From contig NZ_CP032819.1 of assembly GCF_003991565.1 (NCBI RefSeq), forward strand, positions 3,348,001 through 3,412,000: a stretch of DNA of 64,000 bases, read 5' to 3'. The notes beneath the pieces were generated by a model. It was not told where the DNA came from, did no database searches, and was given only the letters and a program-made list of their open reading frames with translations. This document shows positions 17,545 to 25,888 of this stretch, one piece after another. The translations under genes and the position numbers were made by a program. The stretch is from Butyricimonas faecalis. GTDB taxonomy: Bacteria > Bacteroidota > Bacteroidia > Bacteroidales > Marinifilaceae. How positions within the stretch are numbered: the stretch's first letter is position 1; each line of letters begins with the position of its first letter.

Positions 17545-17573
17545 GAAGGCTGTCTGTAAAAGATGGCCTTCTA
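17545..17573 (+). terminator. Probable terminator after the short paralog
   Basis: GAAGGC...GCCTTC form the base of an imperfect stem (about 10 bp with two mismatches), followed by T-rich CTATTTTGTTTG. It lies 30 bp before the next start. Confidence 0.5.
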
Positions 17574-17603
17574 TTTTGTTTGTAGGAAGTAATACTGGAA
17601 ATA

Positions 17604-18380
17604 ATGAAAGTAAAATTACTATTGATATGCTTAATTATATTATGTTCGTGTAATAGAGATATAAATTCGTGTAATAATTGTAAAACAATGATAGGAAAGT
17701 TGCTTTTTGAGGTTAATAAGATAGAATGGGGAGAGGTTTGTATAGGAAAAGACTATGAAAATATTGTAAGAGTATATAATCCGACACATAAAGACATTTC
17801 GATGAAAATTTTTACTTGCTTACCGGAATTACGTGTGGTCAAATTCGGGAGTGATTCGCTTAATTGTGCAAGTAAAGAGGTTGTCCTGTCTGCATTGGCA
17901 TGTGATACTCTTCGCTTTACCTTTATGCCACGTGATACATCTTTAATTGGAGATTATTCAAAAGGGATTTTCTTGGAAATAGATGGAGAGGTATACATGA
18001 AACCGATAGAAATGCGGGCTGAGGTACTTGAAAACTTTGATTCTTTAACTTCAAAAGAATTATTGTCAGTACCCACGATAGATGTTGAAAAAGATACATT
18101 TTCTTTTGGAACAATTACTGTAAAAGTAACCATTCCTGTTAAAATTACAAATAAAGGTAAAAGAAATTTGATTATACGAAAAGTCGAGTCCGACTGTACA
18201 TGTACTGCTGCAATAATAGGGAATCGAATTGTAGGGATTAATGATTCCGTTATTTTAAAAATTGTTTTTAGACCAATGGGAAGGTATGGCAGGCAGTATA
18301 AAACGATTAAATTGTACTGTAATGATCCTCATCTGCCTGTGATTAAATTGATAATACATGGAGATGTTACCGTGAATTAA
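17604..18380 (+). CDS. DUF1573-type lipoprotein
   Basis: 258 residues, predicted lipoprotein (lipobox LCSC near residue 15). The C-terminal half (about residues 150-258) is a DUF1573-like beta sandwich: FSFGTITVKVTIPVKITNKG, then LIIRKVESDCTCTAAI, which carries the Cys-x-Cys-Thr typical of the family. The N-terminal half looks like a second, diverged copy of the same fold (IEWGEVCIGKDYENIVRVYN). DUF1573 proteins are ASPM/SPD-2/Hydin-like, usually exported, and of unknown function. AT-rich like the two genes before it. The stop lies 2 bp before the right copy of the 33-bp repeat. Confidence 0.75.
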   Translation: MKVKLLLICLIILCSCNRDINSCNNCKTMIGKLLFEVNKIEWGEVCIGKDYENIVRVYNPTHKDISMKIFTCLPELRVVKFGSDSLNCASKEVVLSALACDTLRFTFMPRDTSLIGDYSKGIFLEIDGEVYMKPIEMRAEVLENFDSLTSKELLSVPTIDVEKDTFSFGTITVKVTIPVKITNKGKRNLIIRKVESDCTCTAAIIGNRIVGINDSVILKIVFRPMGRYGRQYKTIKLYCNDPHLPVIKLIIHGDVTVN

Positions 18381-18382
18381 AC

Positions 18383-18415
18383 CTTGGTCGGGATTTCCAA
18401 TTTTAAATTACTTGT
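18383..18415 (+). repeat. 33-bp direct repeat, right copy
   Basis: Identical over 33 bp to 16098-16130. It lies immediately upstream of the bactofilin genes and overlaps their predicted promoter, so this copy is probably the original promoter region or the functional one. Confidence 0.9.
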
Positions 18416-18425
18416 TGTATATTTG
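18394..18425 (+). promoter_or_regulatory. Promoter of the bactofilin operon
   Basis: TATATTTG at 18418-18425 matches TAnnTTTG, with TTTC at 18394-18397 as a possible -33 element, 20 bp apart. It lies 21 bp before the first bactofilin start and mostly inside the right repeat copy. Confidence 0.55.
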
Positions 18426-18446
18426 GTCGTTTATTATGGATGCTAA

Positions 18447-18794
18447 ATGAGAAAAAGTGTGAGTCCGGACTATGCGGAAGTGAAGCAGACGGTTGTTTTG
18501 GAAGATTCCGAGGTGATGGGAGATATTAATCTACCCGGGGACTTGTGTTTGTTTGGCAAAATTTCAGGTAATATTATCGCCAAAGGAAAGGTGGAAGTGA
18601 AGTCGGGAGCAGTGGTAACGGGGAATATTTCTTGCGGGGAATTAGAGATAGAGGGATTGGTGGAGGGGAACGTGGAGACCTGTTTCTTGATTATAGAAGA
18701 AAATGCCGTTTTGAAAGGGGATGTGCAGACCGGGAAATTACTTGTGAGAGCTGTGAAGTATGATATGAAACGATTACGTTTGGTACGAAAATAA
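18447..18794 (+). CDS. Bactofilin (polymer-forming cytoskeletal protein), first copy
   Basis: 115 residues, small single-domain bactofilin. The protein is a run of short beta-helix turns with regular G-x-I/V steps: VMGDINLPGDLCLFGKISG, then AKGKVEVKSGAVVTGNISC, then GELEIEGLVEGNVE. Bactofilins self-assemble into nucleotide-independent filaments under the membrane and guide envelope or cell-shape functions. It ends with a basic tail (YDMKRLRLVRK) that could contact membrane or partner. A second bactofilin gene starts 16 bp later; the pair may co-polymerise (inference). Confidence 0.88.
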   Translation: MRKSVSPDYAEVKQTVVLEDSEVMGDINLPGDLCLFGKISGNIIAKGKVEVKSGAVVTGNISCGELEIEGLVEGNVETCFLIIEENAVLKGDVQTGKLLVRAVKYDMKRLRLVRK

Positions 18795-18809
18795 AGTAAA
18801 CGATAAATC

Positions 18810-19163
18810 ATGGGAAAAGAAGTACAACAGCAAATAGCGCTAAATCTACTCAGTGAAGGGACACAGATTACCGGAGATCTTCATGCTTCAAATGACATTC
18901 GTATTGATGGGGAACTTAAAGGAAATATTTCCACGAAGGGACGTTTGATTATCGGACAAATGGCTAAAGTGAAAGGAGATGTTAATTCTTCGAGTGTTGA
19001 TATTTTAGGAACCATGGAAGGAGATATCGAGTCGACGGGAACTGTTTCCTTGAGGTCAAAAGCGATTTTCACGGGGACGATCAAGGCTTCTTATATTGCA
19101 ATCGAGGCTGGAGCGATTTTTAATGGCGAGTGTCATATTCAACGAGAAGTTCAACAAAAATAA
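18810..19163 (+). CDS. Bactofilin (polymer-forming cytoskeletal protein), second copy
   Basis: 117 residues with the clearest bactofilin signature: EGTQITGDLHASNDIRIDGE, LKGNISTKGRLIIGQMAKV, VDILGTMEGDIESTG and a terminal IEAGAIFNGECHI. It resembles the preceding gene in fold but is less diverged from family consensus. The downstream M1 peptidase reading frame is open into the last ~70 bp of this gene, so the two may overlap or be translationally coupled. Cytoplasmic, membrane-associated filament protein by family. Confidence 0.92.
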   Translation: MGKEVQQQIALNLLSEGTQITGDLHASNDIRIDGELKGNISTKGRLIIGQMAKVKGDVNSSSVDILGTMEGDIESTGTVSLRSKAIFTGTIKASYIAIEAGAIFNGECHIQREVQQK

Positions 19164-21711
19164 TAAAAACGTGGTGTGTCGTGTATTTGTAGTGATTTCA
19201 TTGCTACTGGGGTTGGTTTCTTGTAAAAAGGAACAGGATAAGGTAGAAGATGGGGTTTCTTTGGAGTTGGCCAAAGAACGTAAAGCGAATATAGGCGGAG
19301 TAACCTATAAATTGTATTTCTCTATCCCAACGGAAAGGAGTGAGGCTATTATGGCTGAATCAACGATCTTTTTTGAATTGTTTGATTTGGTGCCGGTCAT
19401 TTTAGACTTTAAAGAAGCCAAAGAGAATATTCTTTCCGTTACATCTTCGGATGGGAAAAGAATCCCATACGTATTTAAGAATGAACATATTATTATTCAA
19501 CCGGAACACTTGAAAAAGGGACGGAACGAATTGGTCATTCAGTTTAAGGCGGGCGAGTCTTCTTTGAATCGAAGTGATGATATGTTATACACGTTGCTGG
19601 TTCCGGATCGGTGTCGCACGTTGATGCCTTGTTTTGATCAGCCGGATATAAAGGCAAGGTTTAAATTGACGTTGAAAATACCTTCCCGGTGGAGAGCGGT
19701 GGCAAACGGGGAACCGATTCGCACGGAGTATTTTAGTAACTATAAGTTGTATGAATTCGAGGAAACGAAACCATTGAGTACTTACTTGTTTGCTTTTACC
19801 GTGGGGAGGTTCTCGTACTTGGAACGTTACGTGGGAGGACGTTGGATCGGTATTTATCACCGGGAAACGGATACTTCGAAAATTAATGCCAGTATCCCGG
19901 TTATTGCTAAAGAAGTAAGTCATGCATTGGATTGGATGGAAAACTACACGGGGATACGTTACCCGTTTGATGTATATAATGTCGTTGCTATTCCTGATTT
20001 TCAGTATGGAGGGATGGAGCATCCGGGAGCCGTGTATTACCGGGCCTCAACTATGTTTTTGGACCGGAATGCAGACTTGGCGGCATGGATGAAGCGTAGC
20101 GATGTGATCGCTCACGAAACGGCCCATATGTGGTTTGGCGATTATGTCACGATGAGGTGGTTTAATGATGTGTGGTTGAAAGAGGTATTTGCCGGTTTCA
20201 TGTCAGACAAGATTATGACCCAGTTATATCCGGATGTGAATCATCATCTGAATTTCTTTTTGAATCATTACGAGCCGGCATTGAGGACGGATCGGACGAA
20301 AGGGGCTCACCCGATATTGCAGGAGTTGAATAATCTGAAAGATGCGGGAACTTTGTACGGGGATATTATTTATCATAAGGCCCCGATCGTGATGCGTATG
20401 TTGGAACGGGAGATTTCCGAACGCCGTTTACAGATCGGATTGCAAAGGTATTTGCGTCGATGGTCTTATTCTAACGCGGATTGGGATGAGTTGATCAAGT
20501 TGTTGGAAAGTACAACAGGACAGGATTTACAGGCTTGGAACGAGATCTGGATAAAAGAGAGCGGTGCTCCCGTGATCGAATTTCAAAAGGATGGAATCGT
20601 GATGACGGATGAGAGTGGGAAGAGTCGGGTTTGGCCTCAAGCTATATCAGTTGTCTGGGATTACATGGGATTGAAGAGAACGTTAATTCCGTTGCGTGAT
20701 TCGCTGACGCCTTTCAGGTATGGGGCTTCTGTTGTGTTACCGGATGGGGATGTCATGGGGTACGGTTGTTTCTTGCCCACGGATTTTTCTATTCGTTTTT
20801 TGGATGATGGACTGGAAAATCTGAACGATCCGCTTTACAGAGCGGTTGCTTGGCAAGCTCTTTATGAAGGGGTTTTGCATAAAAAAGTGAAAGGGGAGTT
20901 TTTTCTAAAGTTATGTATCAAACATTTACCGCAAGAGAAGAATAACCTGGTTGTGAACCGGACATTGAGTTTTCTAAGAATCGTTTATTCAACTTACCTA
21001 GATGAGGGAAGCCGACAGTTAATACAGGACGATTTGGAACGTTTTTGCATTAATATGGTGAATAATAAGGCTGAGGGAAAGAATAAGAAATCATATTTTA
21101 ACACGTTATTGTCGATTTGTTCTTCACCGAAGAGTTGCTCTTATTTGTTGAGCGTGTTGAAAGAAGAACAAAATTTGCCGGAAGACGTGACGATCAATGA
21201 ACAAGATAAGATTAGTATTGCGTTTAATCTGGTGTTGCGGGATACGAGTATTTATGAAGACACGAAGGCATACATCATGAGAACGGTTAAGAATAAGGAT
21301 TTATTGGATCGTTTTGAATATGTGTATCCATCTTTGTCGGGTGATAAGCAGGTGCGTGATAGTGTGTTTAATGCTTTACTTGTAAAAGAAAACCGTGTGA
21401 ATGAGGTGTGGGTGGAAGAGTGTTTGCGGTGGTTGAATCATCCGCGGAGAAGGATGGAGGCAGAGGAGTATGTACCGAAAATGCTTGGAGCGTTGCAAGA
21501 GATTCAACAAACGGGGGATATTTTCTTCCCGGGTTCTTGGCTAAGTGCCGGGTTGGCCGGACATACGAGTAAGAATGTATACACGATGGTGAATTCTTTC
21601 TTGGAGAAGCATTCGAATTACCCGCAAAATTTGAAATTGAAGATACTGGCTAATTCAGATCATTTACGGCGTTTACATTCAGAAGAAGAGAATAAAGACA
21701 GATTGAAATAA
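19123..21711 (+). CDS. M1 family aminopeptidase, lipoprotein
   Basis: About 862 residues from the ATG at 19123. That start overlaps the bactofilin by 41 bp; a GTG at 19171, just after the bactofilin stop, would give a more usual short lipoprotein signal (VVCRVFVVISLLLGLVSC) and is a real alternative. The lipobox is LVSC, so the enzyme is probably anchored in the envelope. M1 motifs: GGMEHP in place of the common GGMEN, and zinc site HETAH near residue 331, with the third ligand in the block NDVWLKEVFAGFM. It removes N-terminal residues from peptides. A long helical C-terminal region follows. kdsB begins 1 bp after its stop. Confidence 0.92.
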   Translation: MASVIFNEKFNKNNKNVVCRVFVVISLLLGLVSCKKEQDKVEDGVSLELAKERKANIGGVTYKLYFSIPTERSEAIMAESTIFFELFDLVPVILDFKEAKENILSVTSSDGKRIPYVFKNEHIIIQPEHLKKGRNELVIQFKAGESSLNRSDDMLYTLLVPDRCRTLMPCFDQPDIKARFKLTLKIPSRWRAVANGEPIRTEYFSNYKLYEFEETKPLSTYLFAFTVGRFSYLERYVGGRWIGIYHRETDTSKINASIPVIAKEVSHALDWMENYTGIRYPFDVYNVVAIPDFQYGGMEHPGAVYYRASTMFLDRNADLAAWMKRSDVIAHETAHMWFGDYVTMRWFNDVWLKEVFAGFMSDKIMTQLYPDVNHHLNFFLNHYEPALRTDRTKGAHPILQELNNLKDAGTLYGDIIYHKAPIVMRMLEREISERRLQIGLQRYLRRWSYSNADWDELIKLLESTTGQDLQAWNEIWIKESGAPVIEFQKDGIVMTDESGKSRVWPQAISVVWDYMGLKRTLIPLRDSLTPFRYGASVVLPDGDVMGYGCFLPTDFSIRFLDDGLENLNDPLYRAVAWQALYEGVLHKKVKGEFFLKLCIKHLPQEKNNLVVNRTLSFLRIVYSTYLDEGSRQLIQDDLERFCINMVNNKAEGKNKKSYFNTLLSICSSPKSCSYLLSVLKEEQNLPEDVTINEQDKISIAFNLVLRDTSIYEDTKAYIMRTVKNKDLLDRFEYVYPSLSGDKQVRDSVFNALLVKENRVNEVWVEECLRWLNHPRRRMEAEEYVPKMLGALQEIQQTGDIFFPGSWLSAGLAGHTSKNVYTMVNSFLEKHSNYPQNLKLKILANSDHLRRLHSEEENKDRLK

Positions 21712-21712
21712 C

Positions 21713-22471
21713 ATGGCGATAGAAGAGAATTCATTGATATTGATTCCGGCCCGTTACGCTTCCACTCGTTTCCCGGGGAAACCGTTGGTGGATATTGCCG
21801 GAAAACCTATGGTTCAACACGTGTACGAGAAGGCTGCAGCAGTTTCTGCCCACGTGTACGTGGCGACAGATGATGAGCGTATATATGATACCGTGCTTGC
21901 TTTTGGCGGACGTGCGGTAATGACATCCGAGTCGCATCGGAGTGGTACGGACCGGTGTTACGAGGCATACACGAAAGTAAAGGAGATGTTGCATCGTGAC
22001 TTTGACGTAGTGGTGAACGTGCAAGGGGATGAACCTTTTATTATCCCGGAACAGATTGAATCTTTGATTGTGCGCTTTGAGGAGCCGGCCGTGCAGATTG
22101 CCACGTTGGCCAAACCTTTTGAGAAAAATGATGAAATATTTGATCCGAATAAAGTAAAGGTCGTGTTTTCTACTAATCATACGGCCCTTTATTTTAGCCG
22201 GAATCCGATTCCTTATTGCAGGGGGGTGGAGCGTGAAAATTGGTTGGCTAAAACTCCGTTTTATAAACACGTGGGCATGTATGCTTATCGTCCGGAAATT
22301 TTGAAAGCGGTGACTTCTATTCCTCAAGGTATTTTGGAACAGGCAGAGTCTTTGGAACAATTACGGTGGTTGGAGAACGGTTACACGATTGCTATTAGCA
22401 TCACGAATCATGAATCGATAGGGATTGACACCCCGGAAGACTTGAAAAAGATAAAAAAAATCCCGGTTTAA
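21713..22471 (+). CDS. kdsB: 3-deoxy-manno-octulosonate cytidylyltransferase (CMP-KDO synthetase)
   Basis: 252 residues, usual length. It activates KDO with CTP for lipid A-core assembly in the cytoplasm. The nucleotide-binding start ILIPARYASTRFPGKPL, the SHRSGTDRCYEA block and the VNVQGDEPFI metal/substrate motif are all present, as is the late TPEDLKKI segment. It follows the M1 peptidase with a 1-bp gap, so the two are co-transcribed. Its stop codon (22469-22471) falls in the loop/stem of the shared terminator with frr. Confidence 0.97.
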   Translation: MAIEENSLILIPARYASTRFPGKPLVDIAGKPMVQHVYEKAAAVSAHVYVATDDERIYDTVLAFGGRAVMTSESHRSGTDRCYEAYTKVKEMLHRDFDVVVNVQGDEPFIIPEQIESLIVRFEEPAVQIATLAKPFEKNDEIFDPNKVKVVFSTNHTALYFSRNPIPYCRGVERENWLAKTPFYKHVGMYAYRPEILKAVTSIPQGILEQAESLEQLRWLENGYTIAISITNHESIGIDTPEDLKKIKKIPV

Positions 22472-22484
22472 CCGGGATTTTTTT
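22454..22484. terminator. Bidirectional terminator shared by kdsB and frr
   Basis: A-run, ATCCCGGTT, AACCGGGAT, T-run: a near-perfect symmetrical hairpin that works on both strands. It contains the kdsB stop codon and touches the frr stop codon, so the two convergent genes end within 11 bp of each other. Confidence 0.88.
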
Positions 22485-23046
22485 AGATTGTCATGATGTC
22501 TTTTTCTTTCTTGGCAAAGTATTCATCCGCTTTTTTGCCGTATTCGTCGGTCATTTTTTGAGCGATAGCTTCCGCATCCTTAGACATATCTTCCGGAAGT
22601 CCGTCTTTTACCATTTTCTTCACTTGTTCAATGACATCCCGGCGGGCATTACGAATACTTACTTTTGCTGTTTCCATCTCGCCTTTGCTTTGTTTTACAA
22701 GATCTCGTCTACGCTCTTCTGTCAGAGGCGGGATATTTATACGAATAATTTCTCCATTGTTATCCGGGTTCAAGCCGAGATTGGCGTTCATGATCGCTCT
22801 TTCGATGGGAGAGATCATACTCTTTTCCCAAGGTTGAACAGCGATTGTTCTCGGATCTGGGGTCGAAATATTAGCTACTTGTGATAACGGGGTAGGACTA
22901 CCATAATAGTCAACCAGCACGTCTTGTAAGATTTTGGGGTTGGCTCTTCCCGCTCTGATTTTACCAAGTTCTGATTCTAAATGATTCAGAGCAGCTTCCA
23001 TTCTCTCTTTTGCTTCATCGAGATAAAATTGTACTTCCTCGTTCAT
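22483..23046 (-). CDS. frr: Ribosome recycling factor
   Basis: 187 residues from the ATG at 23046, the normal RRF length; an upstream in-frame ATG at 23088 lies inside the promoter box and is rejected. It splits post-termination ribosomes together with EF-G. Family blocks: LGKIRAGRANPKIL, VDYYGSPTPLSQVAN, IAVQPWEKSMI, NLGLNPDNNGEIIRINIPPL and LTEERRRDLVKQ. Transcribed leftward and convergent with kdsB. Confidence 0.97.
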   Translation of the reverse strand: MNEEVQFYLDEAKERMEAALNHLESELGKIRAGRANPKILQDVLVDYYGSPTPLSQVANISTPDPRTIAVQPWEKSMISPIERAIMNANLGLNPDNNGEIIRINIPPLTEERRRDLVKQSKGEMETAKVSIRNARRDVIEQVKKMVKDGLPEDMSKDAEAIAQKMTDEYGKKADEYFAKKEKDIMTI

Positions 23047-23085
23047 ATAATTTTTATTTGATTTAATATCGCATAATGAATCAAA

Positions 23086-23093
23086 CAAAGGTA
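23086..23093 (-). promoter_or_regulatory. -7 promoter box for frr
   Basis: On the minus strand this reads TACCTTTG (TAnnTTTG). It lies 40 bp upstream of the chosen frr start and overlaps the alternative start at 23088, which supports the shorter protein. Confidence 0.55.
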
Positions 23094-23110
23094 TAAAAAA
23101 AACTTTATTT

Positions 23111-24370
23111 TTACTCTATCCTGCGCCACGTTTCCTTGATTTGGACGTTTTTGTGGGTCCCATCGGCTAATTTAAATTTTACTTCGCCCGAGAGGACAAG
23201 AATCCGGTTATTTACGTCGTATTGGTAATGAGCGGAAGATTCCACGATGTCTTTTATTTTCACAGAAGGAGCGTATTCCGATAAAAATTGTCCATGGGCG
23301 ATTTTATAGGTTCCATTGACCCCGTTAGAACAACTGAACGTGTAATCGTCGAAATATTCTTTTTGTAAGAGTTGTTTGGTTTCAACTCCGTTTTCCGTTA
23401 CTTTTTCCCATTTTCCGACAAACGGGTTGGCAATAATGGTCCGAATGAGTTTACCGGGATTGAAAATACAATCTTCAACGTATCTTTTGAATTTCTTTTC
23501 TCCCAGATAGTTCCGAATTTTGATTTCTCGTAGGGTCGTGTTTGCCCTAAAACGAGGGGTGATCCGTACATACTCCGAAGTGAAATCTTCTGTTGGTAGG
23601 CTATCTATAAGCCGGATTTGTTCGTCCCATTCTTCTTTATAAAATTGTAGTATTTTATTTTTGTCGGCGACGGGAAGGGCCATGGTGGGCATGACGATGC
23701 TTAACATGATTTCTGAGGATTGTTGCTGTTCCCGGGCGGAAGTGACGATTCCTTTATAAACGGCTTTGTCGGATCCGTAACGTTTTTTCAGATAGAGACG
23801 ATACATGTCGAAAGAGGCTTGAGGAACTGTGTCAAGTCCGTGTTTTAGCTTTTCTTCTTCTGCTTTTAATACTTTTAAGTACTTGTCAAAAGTTCTTCTT
23901 TCAATGCTGGGAGAGGTGCTTCTTAGAGCGAAATAAACGGGTACCGTGTATGAAACACGTACGGGAGAACCGTTTTGTTTTCCCGGTTCCCATTTAGGCA
24001 TGGAGGCAATAACTGTTTTTGCCTCGTTGTCCAATTCGGGTGAAACTCCTCGAATAATTTTGACATTGCTGATGCTTCCATCTTTTTCAATAATAAACCG
24101 GACATATACTTTCCCTTCGAGTTTTTTCTCCTTGGCAGCTTCCGGATAACGTATGTTGTTGTATATCCATGTATTTAAATTACCGGGGAATACGGGCATC
24201 TCTTGGACAAGAAAATGGACTTGGTTGTCTCCCGTGGAATCTTGAACGTTTTGTTTATCTTGAATTTGGCTAATTGCCGTGTGTGTGCTAAAAATAAGGA
24301 AAAGGCTCACCAACCCGGTTTGTAATTTGGCGAGAGATTTTAATTTAGGATAGAATGCTTTTAATGTCAT
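23111..24370 (-). CDS. Secreted protein with a TonB C-terminal-type domain
   Basis: 419 residues from the ATG at 24370 (MTLKAFYPKLKSL); a longer frame to 24442 is rejected because a promoter box lies at 24407-24414. A hydrophobic segment (GLVSLFLIFSTHTAISQ) at residues about 19-36 is a signal peptide. Residues about 70-150 form a TonB_C-like domain: FPGNLNTWIYNNIRYP, GKVYVRFIIEKDGSI, NVKIIRGVSPELD and WEPGKQNGSPVRVSYTVPV. The remaining ~250 residues show no domain I recognise. There is no Pro-rich spanning arm, so it is not a classical TonB; such proteins are common in Bacteroidota and their roles vary. The frr promoter region follows it. Confidence 0.82.
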   Translation of the reverse strand: MTLKAFYPKLKSLAKLQTGLVSLFLIFSTHTAISQIQDKQNVQDSTGDNQVHFLVQEMPVFPGNLNTWIYNNIRYPEAAKEKKLEGKVYVRFIIEKDGSISNVKIIRGVSPELDNEAKTVIASMPKWEPGKQNGSPVRVSYTVPVYFALRSTSPSIERRTFDKYLKVLKAEEEKLKHGLDTVPQASFDMYRLYLKKRYGSDKAVYKGIVTSAREQQQSSEIMLSIVMPTMALPVADKNKILQFYKEEWDEQIRLIDSLPTEDFTSEYVRITPRFRANTTLREIKIRNYLGEKKFKRYVEDCIFNPGKLIRTIIANPFVGKWEKVTENGVETKQLLQKEYFDDYTFSCSNGVNGTYKIAHGQFLSEYAPSVKIKDIVESSAHYQYDVNNRILVLSGEVKFKLADGTHKNVQIKETWRRIE

Positions 24371-24406
24371 GGTGTGTTTCTTAGTGTGATAAATAGTTCT
24401 TTTTAT

Positions 24407-24414
24407 CAAAGCTA
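24407..24414 (-). promoter_or_regulatory. -7 promoter box for the TonB-C-domain gene
   Basis: Reads TAGCTTTG on the minus strand, matching TAnnTTTG, 37 bp upstream of the chosen start. Confidence 0.5.
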
Positions 24415-24521
24415 ATATAGAGGGATTTTTTTGTTTTTGCAATGAAAATAAAGATTTAATGAAAGTTTAACGTGTAATGTTAAGAGTGGCTTTTAAATTT
24501 TTAATTTTCAATTAAGGGAGT

Positions 24522-24529
24522 TACTTTTG
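24522..24529 (+). promoter_or_regulatory. -7 promoter box for the U32 gene
   Basis: TACTTTTG matches TAnnTTTG and lies 18 bp before the ATG of the U32 family gene. Confidence 0.55.
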
Positions 24530-24547
24530 TCTGCTTAAAGAAACGAT

Positions 24548-25803
24548 ATGAAAAGGAAAGATTTTGAAGTGATGGCTCCCGTGGGTTCTTATGAATCTCT
24601 GGAGGCGGCTTTGCAGGCAGGAGCGAATTCTGTTTATTTTGGCGTGGAAGGATTGAATATGCGTTCCCGTTCATCGGCTAATTTTACATTGGATGATTTG
24701 AGGAATATCGTGGAACGTTGTAATGCCCGAGGGGTGAAGACTTATCTCACGGTGAATACGATTATATATAATAACGAGCTGGAGAAGATGCACCAGGTGA
24801 TCGAGTGTGCCAAGGATGCCGGGGTGTCGGCAATTATAGCTTCGGATATTGCTGCTATTTTGTATGCCCGGTCGATAGGGGTGGAAGTGCACATCAGCAC
24901 GCAATGTAATATTACCAATTATGAGGCGGTGAAGTTCTATGCCCAATTTGCGGATGTAGTGGTACTGGCACGGGAATTGGATATGGATCAGGTGATGACG
25001 ATTCATCGACAAATTGTTGAAAATGATTTGCGTGGTCCCAAGGGTGAATTGATTCAGATCGAGATGTTTTCTCACGGGGCGTTGTGTATGGCGGTTTCGG
25101 GTAAATGTTATTTGAGTCTTCATGAGATGAATGCGTCGGCAAATCGGGGGCTTGCTACCAGATATGTCGGCGTTCCTATACGGTGAAGGATACCGAGAGT
25201 GATATAGAATTGGAGGTTGACGGAAAATATATCATGTCACCTAAAGATTTGTGTACGATCGGGTTTATTAATAAAATGATTGATGCCGGAGTGCGGGTTT
25301 TCAAGATTGAAGGACGTGCTCGTCCGGCAGAGTATGTGAAGACGGTTTGCGAGTGTTATGACGAGGCGTTGAATGCTTATCTGGACGGGAGCTACGGGGC
25401 CGAGAAGATTGCGAAGTGGAAAGAACGGCTGTCAACCGTGTTTAACCGGGGGTTCTGGAATGGCTACTATTTAGGACAACGTTTGGGTGAGTGGAGTGAG
25501 GTGTACGGATCTAAGGCCACGAAGAAGAAGATATGCATCGGTAAAGTGACGAACTATTTTGGAAAGTTACAAGTCGGGGAATTTAAGTTGGAATCCTATG
25601 ATTTGAAAGTAGGAGAGGAAGTACTGATTGTCGGGCCGAATACGGGTGTTGTACAAATGATTGTCCCTGAGTTGAGATTAGAATTGGAACCTGTTGAAAA
25701 AGTGGATAAAGGTGCTATTTTTTCCATGCCGTGCGAGACGAAATTACGTAGGTCTGATAAATTGTACAAGTTGGTGGATGTGACGGAAGAGTTGATGCAA
25801 TAA
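24548..25803 (+). pseudogene. U32 family peptidase / tRNA hydroxylation protein (TrhP-like), frameshifted
   Basis: Two adjacent frames together make one U32 protein of about 418 residues. The first (24548-25186) ends early; the second continues from about 25150 in the -1 frame. The first half has VMAPVGSYESLEAALQAGAN, LTVNTIIYN and the signature EMFSHGALCMAVSGKCYLS. At the run of five Gs (25146-25150) the frame breaks: with one more G the translation would read NRGACYQICRRSYTVKD, restoring the last two conserved cysteines of the family's iron-sulfur site. U32 members of the TrhP/YegQ type are linked to prephenate-dependent tRNA hydroxylation at U34; which subfamily this is cannot be settled here. 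Either a recent inactivation or a one-base sequencing error. Confidence 0.85.
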
Positions 25804-25888
25804 TTTTAAGTAGTTAATACGATTTTGTTGTGAGCTGTTAACTCCTGCATGCAAGAAGGTATATTTACCATTCGTGATCAAATGGATA

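Noticed and set aside
25183..25803. Separate gene starting at GTG 25183
   Set aside because: It is the C-terminal half of the U32 protein in the -1 frame; the bases before it encode the missing family residues in the same frame.
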